Shown: in pieces, positions 34,022 to 43,558 of the stretch
Layout of the letters: each line of letters begins with the position of its first letter
How positions within the stretch are numbered: position 1 is the stretch's first letter
NCBI GenBank assembly: GCA_024280215.1
Contig: JAJRQO010000041.1
Location: forward strand, 1-61,523
Length of the DNA stretch: 61,523 nucleotides
Reading direction: 5' to 3'
DNA from: Candidatus Zixiibacteriota bacterium
GTDB lineage: Bacteria; Zixibacteria; MSB-5A5; GN15; FEB-12
Program-made: the position numbers and the translations under genes
Notes under the pieces: model-generated
Seen by the model: only the letters and a program-made list of their open reading frames with translations
The model's database searches: none
What the model was told of the DNA's origin: nothing

Positions 34022-36760
34022 TTAAAGTTTTTTCCCTGCTGTTGCAATCACATAACCATCGGTTTTAAAATATGATGCTGCTACCCGCCGAATATCCTCA
34101 ATTGTGATCTCAGCCAGCTTGTCCAAATAAGTTTGGTCATAGCCAACAGAACGTCCAAAAAAGTCATCCAATCCGAGATAATACGCTTGGTTGATAGAAG
34201 AAAGTTTGGCTGACATCAACCGTCCCCAAACAGAGTTTTTAGCGACATTGAGCTCATCTTCCGTTGGACCGTCAAGTTTTAGCTTGTCAATTTCGAGCAA
34301 TATCCCATCAACTGCTTTTTGATAGTTTTCAGATTGTGTTCCAATGACTGAATAACCGATACCAAATTCATTTTCAAAGCGTGTTCCAGCTCCTACAGAG
34401 TAAGCAAGACCTTGTTTTTCACGTAAATTCAGATAAAGCCGAGTCGAAAGAATCGAGGTTGCTATTCTAATAGTAGCCGCATCAGGATGATTCGCCCCTG
34501 GCATGATTGAGCCGATATAGATTTGAATCTGCTCTTTATCGAGTTCTTTATGCACAGCTTTTGTCTCAAAAATTGGTTCAGGTCGTTTTGCCGAATAATA
34601 CTCAGCTTTTGTCGGAGCAAGTCGACCAAAACGCTGATATGCCCACGCACGTACTTCTTCAACTGGCTTATTGGTCACAATCGAGATTATCATATTATCA
34701 GGTGCATAATAACGAGCGTGATATGCTTGTAAATCAGCTTCTGTAATCGATGCGATAGATGCTGATGTTCCCATGATTGGTTTGGCATATTCTTTGGTAC
34801 AGAGTGTTTCATAAAAAAGCTTGAGGGCTTGTTTTTTTGGAGAGACAGCATTTCGCCCGATTGTTCCAAGCATCGAACGCCTTATATTTTCTACCTCGTC
34901 AGAATTAAAGGCTGGAAGCAAAACCATGTCGGCAAAAAGATGGAACCCTTTTTCGGCGTAATCATCGATTGTTTCAAATTTCATAAAGGAAAACGAACGA
35001 GAGGTATAACGGTCATCATATGGAATCCATGGGTTGTCATATAAAGTAACATTAGCACCTATCTTTGATAAATCGCGTGAGAGTTCCATTGCGTTGCGAG
35101 TTGCGGTTCCTTTTTCAAGCAGACGGTTTATAAAATCGGTGATACCCGCTTTATCTTCCGGTTCATTGGTAGTACGGTTTTTACCGATAACATTCATCGC
35201 AAAGACTCTACTACTTGGATTTGATTTTATAATAAGCGTCATGCCATTATCAAATTTTTCGCTATGATATGTAGAGTTATCGGTCAGTTGAAATGAAACT
35301 GATTCCGTTGATGGGTAAGTAAGTGTCGCAAATGGTGTCGCTTCGTTGTTGAATTGAGCCGTATCAAAAAATTCTTTGATAGTTGTCTCATCCATTTCAT
35401 AAGGTTGATATGCTTGTTCGGTTTCAAGTGCTGGTCTGACTGTTGTAGCGATATAGTTTGGCTTATACAAATATTTTTTAGCTACCGCTTTAGCTTGTTC
35501 CCATGTTGTTGCATTCAATTTTTCTGAATAGGTTTGAACAAAATCATATCCCGCAGTCATCATAGTAGGTCCTACCATAAAACCTAAGTAGTGCAATTTT
35601 TCAGCCAAATATATATTGTCAGTCTTTTCAGAAATTTTAATACCATTGAGTGCTTCAATATCTGCTTGCTGGGTATGAGCCGTCTTGAAAAAATCTTTGA
35701 CGACAGTAATGATAGCATCTTTATTTTCTGCTTTATCAGAAATGACCGAAATATTGATTCGTGAAAAATCTTCATACATACTTAAACTAATCGATGCCTC
35801 TGTCGCAAGTGGATCGGCACCACCCTTGAGAGCTTTCATAAGTGGTGAGATTTCATCCATTGAGTAATACATACATAATAAGTCTAATGGAATATAATCT
35901 TCATCAGAATAGACAGGTGCATCAATTGAAAAATCAATATAAGTCGATTGAACATTAGCAACCGTGTCAAGAATAACTTGACCAGATAAAGCTTGGTAGG
36001 TATGAGAATCAGTTGTTTTTGCTACCACAGAAGAATCAACAGGCGGGTTTACAGAACCAAATATATTTTCAACAGTTTTTTTCATCTGATCAGATTTAAA
36101 ATCACCAATAATCAGCAGAGTCATATTTTCAGGACGATAGTATTTTTTGTAATAATCGACAATCGCTCCCCGTGAAATATTTTCAATAAATGCTTTATAG
36201 CCCAAAACAGGACGGCTGTATTCGGTTGCCCCCAAAGTCATAGCTATATTGAAATTTTCGGCAGCATATCCAGGAGAGTCTTTGCCACGTTTGATTTCTT
36301 CAATAACAACTTTTCGCTCTTTTGGTAGCTCTTCTTCAGGTATAGTCGAATTGAAAAGCATATCCGCCTGAATAGTCATCCCAAAATCAATATACTGTTT
36401 CGGGAGTAAAACTAAGTACGCTGTCATATCCTTACGGGTAAAAGCGTTGATATAACCGCCTAAATCACGAATCGAACCGTCAATATCTTCACGAGATTTA
36501 TTACTTGTACCATCAAAAAGAAGATGTTCTAAAAAATGAGTGATTCCATTTTCATATTCGGACTCATATTTGCTCCCTGATTTAACAAAGACCATTGATG
36601 TAACCATCGGTGAGGAGTGACTTTCTTTCAAAATAACGCTCATTCCATTCTCAAGCTGATATGTTGTTTCCTGAGCTGAGGTTGAAATGGTCAATAATAA
36701 GAATATCCCTGCAAACAGGTATGCAGACAGATTCATTTTTATGAACTCAATTTTATACAT
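34022..36760 (-). CDS. M16 family zinc peptidase, two-domain, secreted
   Basis: 912 residues with a signal peptide ending 'TISTSAQ' (about residue 30). The start at 36760 has CGGGAG upstream; an alternative ATG is at 36736. The N-terminal M16 domain has the inverted zinc motif HFLEH (H75, E78, H79) and a third ligand in 'VVIEEIKRGKDSPG'. The second half is a non-catalytic M16 copy ('TLIIKSNPSSRVFAMNVIG', 'LSTRLYLNLREKQGLAYSVGAG'). Family members degrade short peptides in the envelope. No partner M16 gene adjacent. Confidence 0.93.
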   Translation of the reverse strand: MYKIEFIKMNLSAYLFAGIFLLLTISTSAQETTYQLENGMSVILKESHSSPMVTSMVFVKSGSKYESEYENGITHFLEHLLFDGTSNKSREDIDGSIRDLGGYINAFTRKDMTAYLVLLPKQYIDFGMTIQADMLFNSTIPEEELPKERKVVIEEIKRGKDSPGYAAENFNIAMTLGATEYSRPVLGYKAFIENISRGAIVDYYKKYYRPENMTLLIIGDFKSDQMKKTVENIFGSVNPPVDSSVVAKTTDSHTYQALSGQVILDTVANVQSTYIDFSIDAPVYSDEDYIPLDLLCMYYSMDEISPLMKALKGGADPLATEASISLSMYEDFSRINISVISDKAENKDAIITVVKDFFKTAHTQQADIEALNGIKISEKTDNIYLAEKLHYLGFMVGPTMMTAGYDFVQTYSEKLNATTWEQAKAVAKKYLYKPNYIATTVRPALETEQAYQPYEMDETTIKEFFDTAQFNNEATPFATLTYPSTESVSFQLTDNSTYHSEKFDNGMTLIIKSNPSSRVFAMNVIGKNRTTNEPEDKAGITDFINRLLEKGTATRNAMELSRDLSKIGANVTLYDNPWIPYDDRYTSRSFSFMKFETIDDYAEKGFHLFADMVLLPAFNSDEVENIRRSMLGTIGRNAVSPKKQALKLFYETLCTKEYAKPIMGTSASIASITEADLQAYHARYYAPDNMIISIVTNKPVEEVRAWAYQRFGRLAPTKAEYYSAKRPEPIFETKAVHKELDKEQIQIYIGSIMPGANHPDAATIRIATSILSTRLYLNLREKQGLAYSVGAGTRFENEFGIGYSVIGTQSENYQKAVDGILLEIDKLKLDGPTEDELNVAKNSVWGRLMSAKLSSINQAYYLGLDDFFGRSVGYDQTYLDKLAEITIEDIRRVAASYFKTDGYVIATAGKKL

Positions 36761-36891
36761 GATTTTACTCCCGAATTTAGGACGGTTTTTTTATTTTTTC
36801 TGAATGTAAGTTATTACAAGACAAGTTGTATGTCAACGGCTGAATAAATGATTTGACTATTGAGTACAAATTGATATATTTGAGGATAATT

Positions 36892-37323
36892 ATGAAAAGA
36901 ACAATTCAAAATATTACTCTATTTATAAAATTTCTGGTCGTCCTGACTATTCTTTTTTCAATAGTAGCCAATGGTGCATTTGCGGGTCAGCGAATTGAAA
37001 ACGCAGAAAAAGCAAATTCCGATAGAATCGAAATTGCCCAACTTCTACAAGGACCAGCATCGCCTGATGAACTTCCTTTAAATATGGAAAACTCAACACA
37101 ACCTGACACAGAACAACCTGCTCTTTTAAAATCAGTACAAATTGCTAAAACTGATAATTCGCAATCTCGTTTTAAACTTCATAAACAACAATCACAACAG
37201 ATTCTTAAAGAGTTCCTAAACTCTCGAAATCATAAAGCTCTCGTAGCTACAACATCTCAAGTACATTCAAGATTAGGTCGTCAATTTACTTTGGTTGGTG
37301 CAAAACCATCTGGAACAAGCTAA
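36892..37323 (+). CDS. Hypothetical secreted protein before secD
   Basis: 143 residues from the ATG at 36892 (GAGGA upstream; the frame starts at 36853 without an RBS). Signal peptide ends 'GAFAGQR' at about residue 32. The mature part is low-complexity, Gln-rich ('KLHKQQSQQILKEFLNSRN'), with no family I recognise. The 83-base gap to secD contains no clear terminator, so the two may share a transcript. Confidence 0.6.
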   Translation: MKRTIQNITLFIKFLVVLTILFSIVANGAFAGQRIENAEKANSDRIEIAQLLQGPASPDELPLNMENSTQPDTEQPALLKSVQIAKTDNSQSRFKLHKQQSQQILKEFLNSRNHKALVATTSQVHSRLGRQFTLVGAKPSGTS

Positions 37324-37406
37324 CGAACTATATTTTTACACCTCAATTTTTAATCACAAAATAATTTTAACTACATCTATATAATTTAATTTGAAAGGAA
37401 TTTTAT

Positions 37407-39131
37407 ATGTCCAAAGGTAATTGGCGTATTGGTTTGACCGCAGTGCTACTGTTGGCAGCTTGTTACGCATTTTGGGGAACGTTCGAACTATGGACGATGA
37501 GCGATGCTGACAAAGCTGCTCTCCAAGAAAAAGATCCAGGTGCATTACTGCATAAGCAACAAAAAGCTATCCGTCTTGGATTAGATTTACAAGGTGGTAT
37601 CCATGTTGTACTCAAAGTACACAACGAAGGTAAAGATGCTGCTGGTAAGGCTGATGATGTCGAACAAGCTATCCAAGTCATCAGAACTCGTATTGATGGT
37701 CTTGGTGTTGCTGAACCTGTTATTGTAAAACAGGGTGATGACCGTATCTTAATTGATCTTCCTGGCTATACCGATGCCGAACGTGCTGAAGAACTTATTG
37801 GTCAAACAGCACAACTCACATTCAAACTTCTTGAATCGGCTGAAAATGCAAACCTACTGATATCAAAAATTGATTCAGTTGTGTATGCAAGTGAAAAAGT
37901 TGCCAAAGAAAAAACAGATGCTATCGAAATCGAAACAGCCGATGCTACTGCCGAAACAACCGATGCTGTCACAACAGAAACCTCCGATGATGACATCCTT
38001 GCTGATCTGCTTGGTGATTCTGCTGCTACGGATGAATTCGCATTTGATGAATCGGCGGACTTAGGTCTTGATGACCGTCCATTTTCTTCACGTTTGGAAA
38101 TCACTCTCTATAATCAAAATACTGGTACAAGCTGGCCTGGTTTTGCCGTTAATAAAAGAGATAAAGAACTTATCGACAAATGGTTGAACTTACCTGAAGT
38201 AAAAAGACTCATCCCTCAAGATGTTGTTTTTGCATGGTCAACACGTTTTGAACTTCGCAATAACCGTGAAGTATACAATTTGTATCTCATGAAAAGAAAA
38301 GTACAGTTCATTGGTAAGTATCTCGAAAATATTGCTATGTCTCGTGATTCCTATGGTAAATCAGTGGTAAACTTCAAACTTTCTGGTGAAGGTTCTGCAC
38401 GGTTTGCTCAACTTACTGGTGCTAACATTAATAAACCACTTTGTATTGTTTTAGATGATAGAGTAGAATCTGCTCCAATGATTTCATCTAAAATCCGTGG
38501 CTCTGGTCAAATTACAATGGGTTCATCTGCTTCATTAAAAGATGCCCGTAATATGGAAATCGTTCTAAAAGCGGGTGCTTTACCTGTACCTGTTGAAATT
38601 ATTGAAAAAAATATCGTCGGTGCCTCATTAGGTGCGGATTCAATTAAAAAAGGTTTCTACGCCTCGATGGTTGGATTGTTGATAGTACTATTATATATTG
38701 CTGTCTACTACCGTATCTCTGGTGTCATTGCTGATATCGGTTTGATATTTAATATCTTTTTCCTTATGTCTGTTTTAGCGGCACTTGGTGCAACATTAAC
38801 AATGCCAGGTATCGCAGGTATTATTTTAACGATAGGCATTTCTATTGATGCCAACATTCTGATTTTCGAACGGATTCGTGAAGAACTCCGTACAGGAAAA
38901 ACAGTTCGTGCATCTATTGATGCTGGGTATGAGAGAGCCTTTGTTGCTATTATTGATTCTCATATCACTACATTGATTACTGCTGGTGCCTTGTTCTTAT
39001 TAGGTTCTGGTCCTATCAAAGGGTTTGCGGTTACGTTGTTCTGGGGTGTCTTAATTTCACTCTATACTGCTTACGTCATTACTAAACAGATTTTTGATAT
39101 CCGTAAAGGGTATCAAAAACTCAGCATTTAA
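37407..39131 (+). CDS. secD: Protein translocase subunit SecD
   Basis: 574 residues. One N-terminal membrane helix (about 8-27), P1 head region ('RLGLDLQGGIHVVLKV'), then the SecD membrane half with five helices ('VGASLGADSIKKGFYASMVGLL', 'GTLTMPGIAGIILTIGISIDANILIFERI'). With SecF it uses proton motive force to pull exported proteins out of SecYEG. Unusual: residues about 163-225 are an acidic, Thr/Glu/Asp-rich insert between two P1 beta elements, absent from typical SecD. Confidence 0.96.
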   Translation: MSKGNWRIGLTAVLLLAACYAFWGTFELWTMSDADKAALQEKDPGALLHKQQKAIRLGLDLQGGIHVVLKVHNEGKDAAGKADDVEQAIQVIRTRIDGLGVAEPVIVKQGDDRILIDLPGYTDAERAEELIGQTAQLTFKLLESAENANLLISKIDSVVYASEKVAKEKTDAIEIETADATAETTDAVTTETSDDDILADLLGDSAATDEFAFDESADLGLDDRPFSSRLEITLYNQNTGTSWPGFAVNKRDKELIDKWLNLPEVKRLIPQDVVFAWSTRFELRNNREVYNLYLMKRKVQFIGKYLENIAMSRDSYGKSVVNFKLSGEGSARFAQLTGANINKPLCIVLDDRVESAPMISSKIRGSGQITMGSSASLKDARNMEIVLKAGALPVPVEIIEKNIVGASLGADSIKKGFYASMVGLLIVLLYIAVYYRISGVIADIGLIFNIFFLMSVLAALGATLTMPGIAGIILTIGISIDANILIFERIREELRTGKTVRASIDAGYERAFVAIIDSHITTLITAGALFLLGSGPIKGFAVTLFWGVLISLYTAYVITKQIFDIRKGYQKLSI

Positions 39132-39149
39132 TGGAAAGGATTACAAATA

Positions 39150-40076
39150 ATGTTTAGAATTATACCAGATACCAATATAAACTTTATAGGTGTGCGTAAA
39201 ATTGCCTTTATAGTTTCGTTGGCATTTATCGTTCTTGGAATTGTTGGTTTCTCAATGATTTCATTAGGAAAAGCAAACTTAGGAATCGATTTTGCCGGTG
39301 GATCTATGATTAAAGGTTACTTTGAGCAGACTGTGGAAATTGAAGAACTTCGTAATGCTATCAATAGCGAATTTGAAAATGCCTCGATTACAAACCTTAC
39401 AGGATTTGAATTTGATAATGCGTTTATTGTTAAAACAAAAAGTCCTGGTACTGAAGAAGAAAGTCGTCAACAACTCGCAACTCTTGAAAAAATATTAGCT
39501 GAAAGTTTCAAAGGGAACACATTTACCAAAGTTGAAACACATCAGATTGGACCTGCCGTTGGGGAAACTCTTCGCAAAGATGCCCAGTTTGCTATTTTAC
39601 TTTCACTCTTTGGTATCATTGTCTATATCTGGATTCGTTTTGATTTCCGTTCAGGTATTGCGGCAACTATTGCTACCTTTCATGATGTACTTGCGGTTAT
39701 GGGCATCTTCTGGGCGTTAGGGCTTGAATTTGATATGTTGACAGTTACTGCTTTGCTGACGCTGGCGGGGTACTCGTTGACCGATACGGTGGTTGTATTT
39801 GACCGTATTCGTGAGAACCTCAAGAAATTCCGTACTCGTGGTGAATTTTCCAATTGTGTAAATTCATCTATCAATGAAGTGTTGGCTCGTACATTTAACA
39901 CCTCGATAACTGTTATTTTTGTTGTCGGTTCTATCTTCTTGTTTGGTGGTGATGTACTGAGAAACTTCTCGTTGGCACTTATTTTGGGTGTTGTTGTTGG
40001 TACTTATAGTTCAATATTTGTCGCATCACCGATTGTGGTTGAATGGGAAGCCCGTTCACCAAAACGCTTTAAATAG
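39150..40076 (+). CDS. secF: Protein translocase subunit SecF
   Basis: 308 residues, six membrane helices; signatures 'LGIDFAGGSMIKGYF', 'VGETLRKDAQFAILLSLFGIIVYIWIRFDFRSGIAATIATFHDVLAVMG', 'GYSLTDTVVVFDRIREN'. Starts 18 bases after secD with an AAAGGA ribosome site. Forms the SecDF complex. Confidence 0.96.
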   Translation: MFRIIPDTNINFIGVRKIAFIVSLAFIVLGIVGFSMISLGKANLGIDFAGGSMIKGYFEQTVEIEELRNAINSEFENASITNLTGFEFDNAFIVKTKSPGTEEESRQQLATLEKILAESFKGNTFTKVETHQIGPAVGETLRKDAQFAILLSLFGIIVYIWIRFDFRSGIAATIATFHDVLAVMGIFWALGLEFDMLTVTALLTLAGYSLTDTVVVFDRIRENLKKFRTRGEFSNCVNSSINEVLARTFNTSITVIFVVGSIFLFGGDVLRNFSLALILGVVVGTYSSIFVASPIVVEWEARSPKRFK

Positions 40077-40117
40077 TTTTTGGACAGTATAAGCTGTTTT
40101 ATTAATAATTACCGTAG

Positions 40118-40148
40118 GGCGGAACTCTTTAGTAGTTCCGCCTTTTTT
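40118..40148 (+). terminator. Intrinsic terminator of secDF (GTAGGG-family hairpin)
   Basis: A 9-bp stem GGCGGAACT/AGTTCCGCC with the 7-base loop CTTTAGT, then six T. Preceded by GTAGGG. The same stem-loop core occurs at 9672-9696. Confidence 0.85.
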
Positions 40149-40157
40149 ATATGTAGA

Positions 40158-40204
40158 GTTCGGGCATGCCCGAACCTTACTTTAGGAACAGGCATGCCTG
40201 TTCC
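40158..40204. repeat. Two perfect palindromes of the GTAGGG family
   Basis: GTTCGGGCATGCCCGAAC (40158-40175) and GGAACAGGCATGCCTGTTCC (40185-40204), each preceded or followed by GTAG/CTAC. Both are centred on GCATGC. Confidence 0.8.
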
Positions 40205-40225
40205 CTACAAAACCGTGTAGAGTAG

Positions 40226-40248
40226 GTCGAAACTCCTGTAGTTTCGAC
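40226..40248. repeat. Hairpin GTCGAAACT/AGTTTCGAC
   Basis: A 9-bp perfect stem with a 5-base loop; preceded by GTAG. The fourth hairpin in the run after secF. Confidence 0.75.
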
Positions 40249-40253
40249 AATCA

Positions 40254-40282
40254 AGCGGAATCATAATAGGTTCCGCTTTTTT
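40254..40282 (+). terminator. Second intrinsic terminator-like hairpin
   Basis: AGCGGAA/TTCCGCT stem with a 10-base loop, followed by a T run. The last hairpin in the array. Confidence 0.6.
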
Positions 40283-40698
40283 AATAGTTATCCACAAATT
40301 CAATTTCAATATTTTTGTTATAACTAATACAGACGTAGTCTGTTGTGGCAAATTGGGTTCGTTTTGTCAAATTTGTTTTTCTTACACCTGTCTCTTTTCA
40401 ATATGGGTTCGCTCCCTATATAAAAAAGTTTTTTAAGGCACTTATTTCACTCTATTTTCCTTATAAGTTAAAGAAAATGTGGTTCTTACAGTGAAATGGC
40501 TTTGCTCAAAAAAAATGGCTTAAGCCATTTGTGCTAATATTATTTGTAGCGATTTTGTGCATGTAATTTTCCTCTGTCATTCTGGACTTGATTCAGAATC
40601 CAACATTGTTATTCATACTATACGATGTGATATGAAAGTAGGGAGGATGTGTAGAGTTTTTGTGATGTGATATTTCGAAATCTTCTTGACTAAAAGCG

Positions 40699-40707
40699 TG
40701 TTATACT
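40699..40707 (+). promoter_or_regulatory. Extended -10 promoter of the STAND NTPase
   Basis: TG-T-TATACT, an extended -10 element, about 75 bases before the ATG at 40781. No good -35 at 17 bases, as allowed for extended -10 promoters. Confidence 0.45.
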
Positions 40708-40780
40708 TATCATAGCACAAGACAACTATGTATTAGACTTCAAATGATAGTCCCAATACATATAAACGGGGATTGACGAC

Positions 40781-43393
40781 ATGATTGAATTAGCAGTTCT
40801 AGCAGGGTTTGTGGCAAGTACTATAGCATCACATGGTATTTCTAAGGGTGTAGATTGGGTAACGGAGAAAAGTAAAACTGATTTTCAAACCCATCTCACA
40901 TTGGTTATTTCTAAAACTATCGAAGAATACAGCAAGGCAAATCCAATAGCAGAAACAAATGGAAAGTACCCATTTTATCATTCACAGATATTATTGGAAG
41001 AACTGCTCAAGCATCGTTTTTTTAGTGAAACAGGTTATCAAGCAAATAATGAAAACATTCTATCTGAATTAAGTAAAAATTCTCAGGTTATAATTCCAGA
41101 AGAAAATGAGATTCCTGCATTTCTTGAGTTGTTTTGGGAAAATATAAAAGTTGATAAAAAGCTCAATAAGCTCGCAGTTGAAGAGAATTATAAAGTAGAG
41201 ATTTTTACAATCTCAAGTTTGTTAATAAAAATTCTCAAGATTATAGAAAATGGAAATGATAAGCCAACTCCTAAAGAATTAACAGCAATAGTTAAAATAA
41301 AGAAAACGGATATTGTTGGTAGGGGGGAAGATTTACAAAAACTTAGGACGTCACTTTTAGAGAATAATGAAACAGCGTTGATAAACGGTATGGGTGGGAT
41401 TGGGAAAACTACTTTAGCGGCTGTATATGTTGATGAGTTTTACAACGAATATGACCATATTGTCTGGCTGACGATTGAAAACAGTTTAGAAGAAGCGATT
41501 ATAGCTAATAGTTTGTTGATTCGAAATATGAAATTGGAAGATGTTGATCCCAAAAAACAAGTAGATGTATGTTTAAATGAATTGAGTAATCTACAAAGTG
41601 ACAAACCAAAATTGTTTGTAATTGATAATGCTCATGAAAATTTAACTGAACATTATAATAAACTGCCTCAAACACATGGATGGCATCTGTTGGTAACATC
41701 TCGGGACCGTATTGCCAATTTTAAGATAATGGATTTGGACTTTTTACCTGAAGGTGATGCGGTAGAATTATATAAAAAATACCATAATAGTTTTTCTGAT
41801 GAAGAAATTCTCGAGATTGTAAAAGGTGTCGAATATCATACACTTACTATTGAAATATTTGCTAAATCTGCTAAAAGAAATAAATGGACTCTTGAAACAG
41901 TAAAAGATGCTCTTTCATCTGATTTAAAAGCGGGGGTAAATGTAAACCATACTAGTGAAATTAAAATTGACCGTATAAAATCATACTTAACATCAATTTT
42001 CGATATTTCAAAATTAAGTAATAATGAAAAATACCTATTAAAACAATTTACAGCTTTGCCAAATCAATTTATTGGTTATGAGTTCTTATCGGAGTTATTG
42101 CAGAGAGAAGTATTGGAATGGAAGGAGGATTTTGCTGGAACACTTGAAGATTTGTATGAGAAAGGGTTTGTTTTAAAAGATATTGAGGTAGAAAAAAATA
42201 AAGAAAGCTATAAGATGCATCCTGTACTTGTGGAGGTACTTTTACCTAGTTTAAAGCCAAAATTTGATGATTTGAAATTGTTAATTGATTCTATTGCTAA
42301 AAGGTTATTTTTTGATCAAACAAAAGACAATCCAATTCATAAATTTAAATTAATACCTTTAGGGGAAGCTCTTTTAAAACAATCTTATTTAAAAGATAAC
42401 TCAAAATTAACGGATGTGATATTATCTCTAAGTGTAGTGTATAAATACTTTGGTTCTTTTAAAAAAGCAAAAGAATTATTGATACGAAGGCTAACTTCGA
42501 TGCAAGATAAGCATGGAATTAAAACTGTTGATGTTATTTGGATTAAATCAAGTCTTGGGAATGTGTATTTAGAATTGGGCGAGTTTTATAATGCACGAGA
42601 TATTTTAGAAGAAGCTTTGAGTGATAGTATAGAATTATTTGGTAAAAAAAGTCCAAATCATTCAACTATTGAATCAAATTTAGGGAATGTCTACTTAGAG
42701 TTAGAGGAATTAGAAAGAGCTAAAGTTCTTTTAGAACGTTCATTAGAAACAGACCTACTGATTCTAGGGGACAAGCATCCACTACTGGCAACTCGTTTAT
42801 CTAATTTAGGAAACGTTTATAATCGTTTGGAAAATTACAAAAAAGCCAAGGAAGTATTAGAAAAAGCGTTAGAAATAGACTTAGAAAATCATGATGAAAA
42901 TCACCCTTCAGTTGCAACCTGTCGTTCAAACTTAGGAGAAGTATATAAAAATCTAGGGGAATTAGTAAAAGCAAAAGATCTCTTCGAATTAGCATTGAAT
43001 AGTAATTTAGCAACTTTAAGTCATTCTCATCCCAAAGTTGCTATAAGACAAGCAAATTTAGCTCTTGTCCTACTTGAAATGGAAGAGTTTGAAGAAGCGA
43101 AAAATCTTTTAGATATAGCTTTAAAATCAGGAATAGAACACTTTACTGAATCCCATCCAACTGTAGCTCTACGTCAAACAAATTTAGCATGCGTAAATGC
43201 AAGTCTTGGCAACATCGATGAAGCTGTTAAGCTATGGAAAAAGTCATATGATACTTTTTATACTCTTCTTGGCAAAGAGCATCCAAAAACAAAATTGACT
43301 AAAAAGTTTCTTGATGATTATGATGAAGACCAGAGTAACCAACCTACCAACAGAAAAGCTAGAAGACTTCAGAATAAGAAGAAAAGGAAATAA
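40781..43393 (+). CDS. STAND NTPase (NB-ARC) with TPR array, putative NLR-like defence protein
   Basis: 870 residues. An N-terminal region of about 175 residues of no known family (hydrophobic 4-20). Then the NB-ARC NTPase: 'VGRGEDLQ' (179-186), P-loop GMGGIGKTT (203-211), Walker B 'LFVIDNAHE' (278-286) and 'LLVTSRDR' (303-310), followed by the helical winged-helix region (about 400-510). From about 560 there are seven 42-residue TPR units with 'NLGNVYLELGE' and 'HPxVA' motifs (kinesin-light-chain type). The C-terminus is very Lys/Arg-rich. In bacteria such proteins act as phage sensors with N-terminal effectors, or as regulators. RBS GGGGA. Single gene, no partner. Confidence 0.9.
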   Translation: MIELAVLAGFVASTIASHGISKGVDWVTEKSKTDFQTHLTLVISKTIEEYSKANPIAETNGKYPFYHSQILLEELLKHRFFSETGYQANNENILSELSKNSQVIIPEENEIPAFLELFWENIKVDKKLNKLAVEENYKVEIFTISSLLIKILKIIENGNDKPTPKELTAIVKIKKTDIVGRGEDLQKLRTSLLENNETALINGMGGIGKTTLAAVYVDEFYNEYDHIVWLTIENSLEEAIIANSLLIRNMKLEDVDPKKQVDVCLNELSNLQSDKPKLFVIDNAHENLTEHYNKLPQTHGWHLLVTSRDRIANFKIMDLDFLPEGDAVELYKKYHNSFSDEEILEIVKGVEYHTLTIEIFAKSAKRNKWTLETVKDALSSDLKAGVNVNHTSEIKIDRIKSYLTSIFDISKLSNNEKYLLKQFTALPNQFIGYEFLSELLQREVLEWKEDFAGTLEDLYEKGFVLKDIEVEKNKESYKMHPVLVEVLLPSLKPKFDDLKLLIDSIAKRLFFDQTKDNPIHKFKLIPLGEALLKQSYLKDNSKLTDVILSLSVVYKYFGSFKKAKELLIRRLTSMQDKHGIKTVDVIWIKSSLGNVYLELGEFYNARDILEEALSDSIELFGKKSPNHSTIESNLGNVYLELEELERAKVLLERSLETDLLILGDKHPLLATRLSNLGNVYNRLENYKKAKEVLEKALEIDLENHDENHPSVATCRSNLGEVYKNLGELVKAKDLFELALNSNLATLSHSHPKVAIRQANLALVLLEMEEFEEAKNLLDIALKSGIEHFTESHPTVALRQTNLACVNASLGNIDEAVKLWKKSYDTFYTLLGKEHPKTKLTKKFLDDYDEDQSNQPTNRKARRLQNKKKRK

Positions 43394-43437
43394 AATAAGA
43401 TTCCTTCAGCAAGTTTTGGGTGATAGTTATAAAAAGA

Positions 43438-43499
43438 CTGGATACCTGCCTTCGCAGGTATGACATGATGAGCATACTTCGACTCCGCTCAACATGACA
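43438..43499. repeat. Composite repeat after the STAND gene
   Basis: 43444-43460 is the fifth CCTGC palindrome (ACCTGC/GCAGGT). 43473-43499 is the CTTCGACTCCGCTCA-nnATGACA piece also inside both copies of the MITE-like element. Confidence 0.75.
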
Positions 43500-43558
43500 T
43501 ACTCAAAATAATCTAAATTAATTCATCAAATATCGGACTTTATGTGTATATTATATAT

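Larger units (their letters stand above)
40077..40780. other. 700-bp gap with a hairpin array
   Basis: No credible gene. 40118-40282 is a close-packed run of five hairpins (separate entries). 40570-40605 is a 'GTCATTCTGGACTTGATTC' piece like that at 12140. 40699-40707 is an extended -10 promoter for the STAND gene. The rest is plain AT-rich sequence. Confidence 0.7.
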
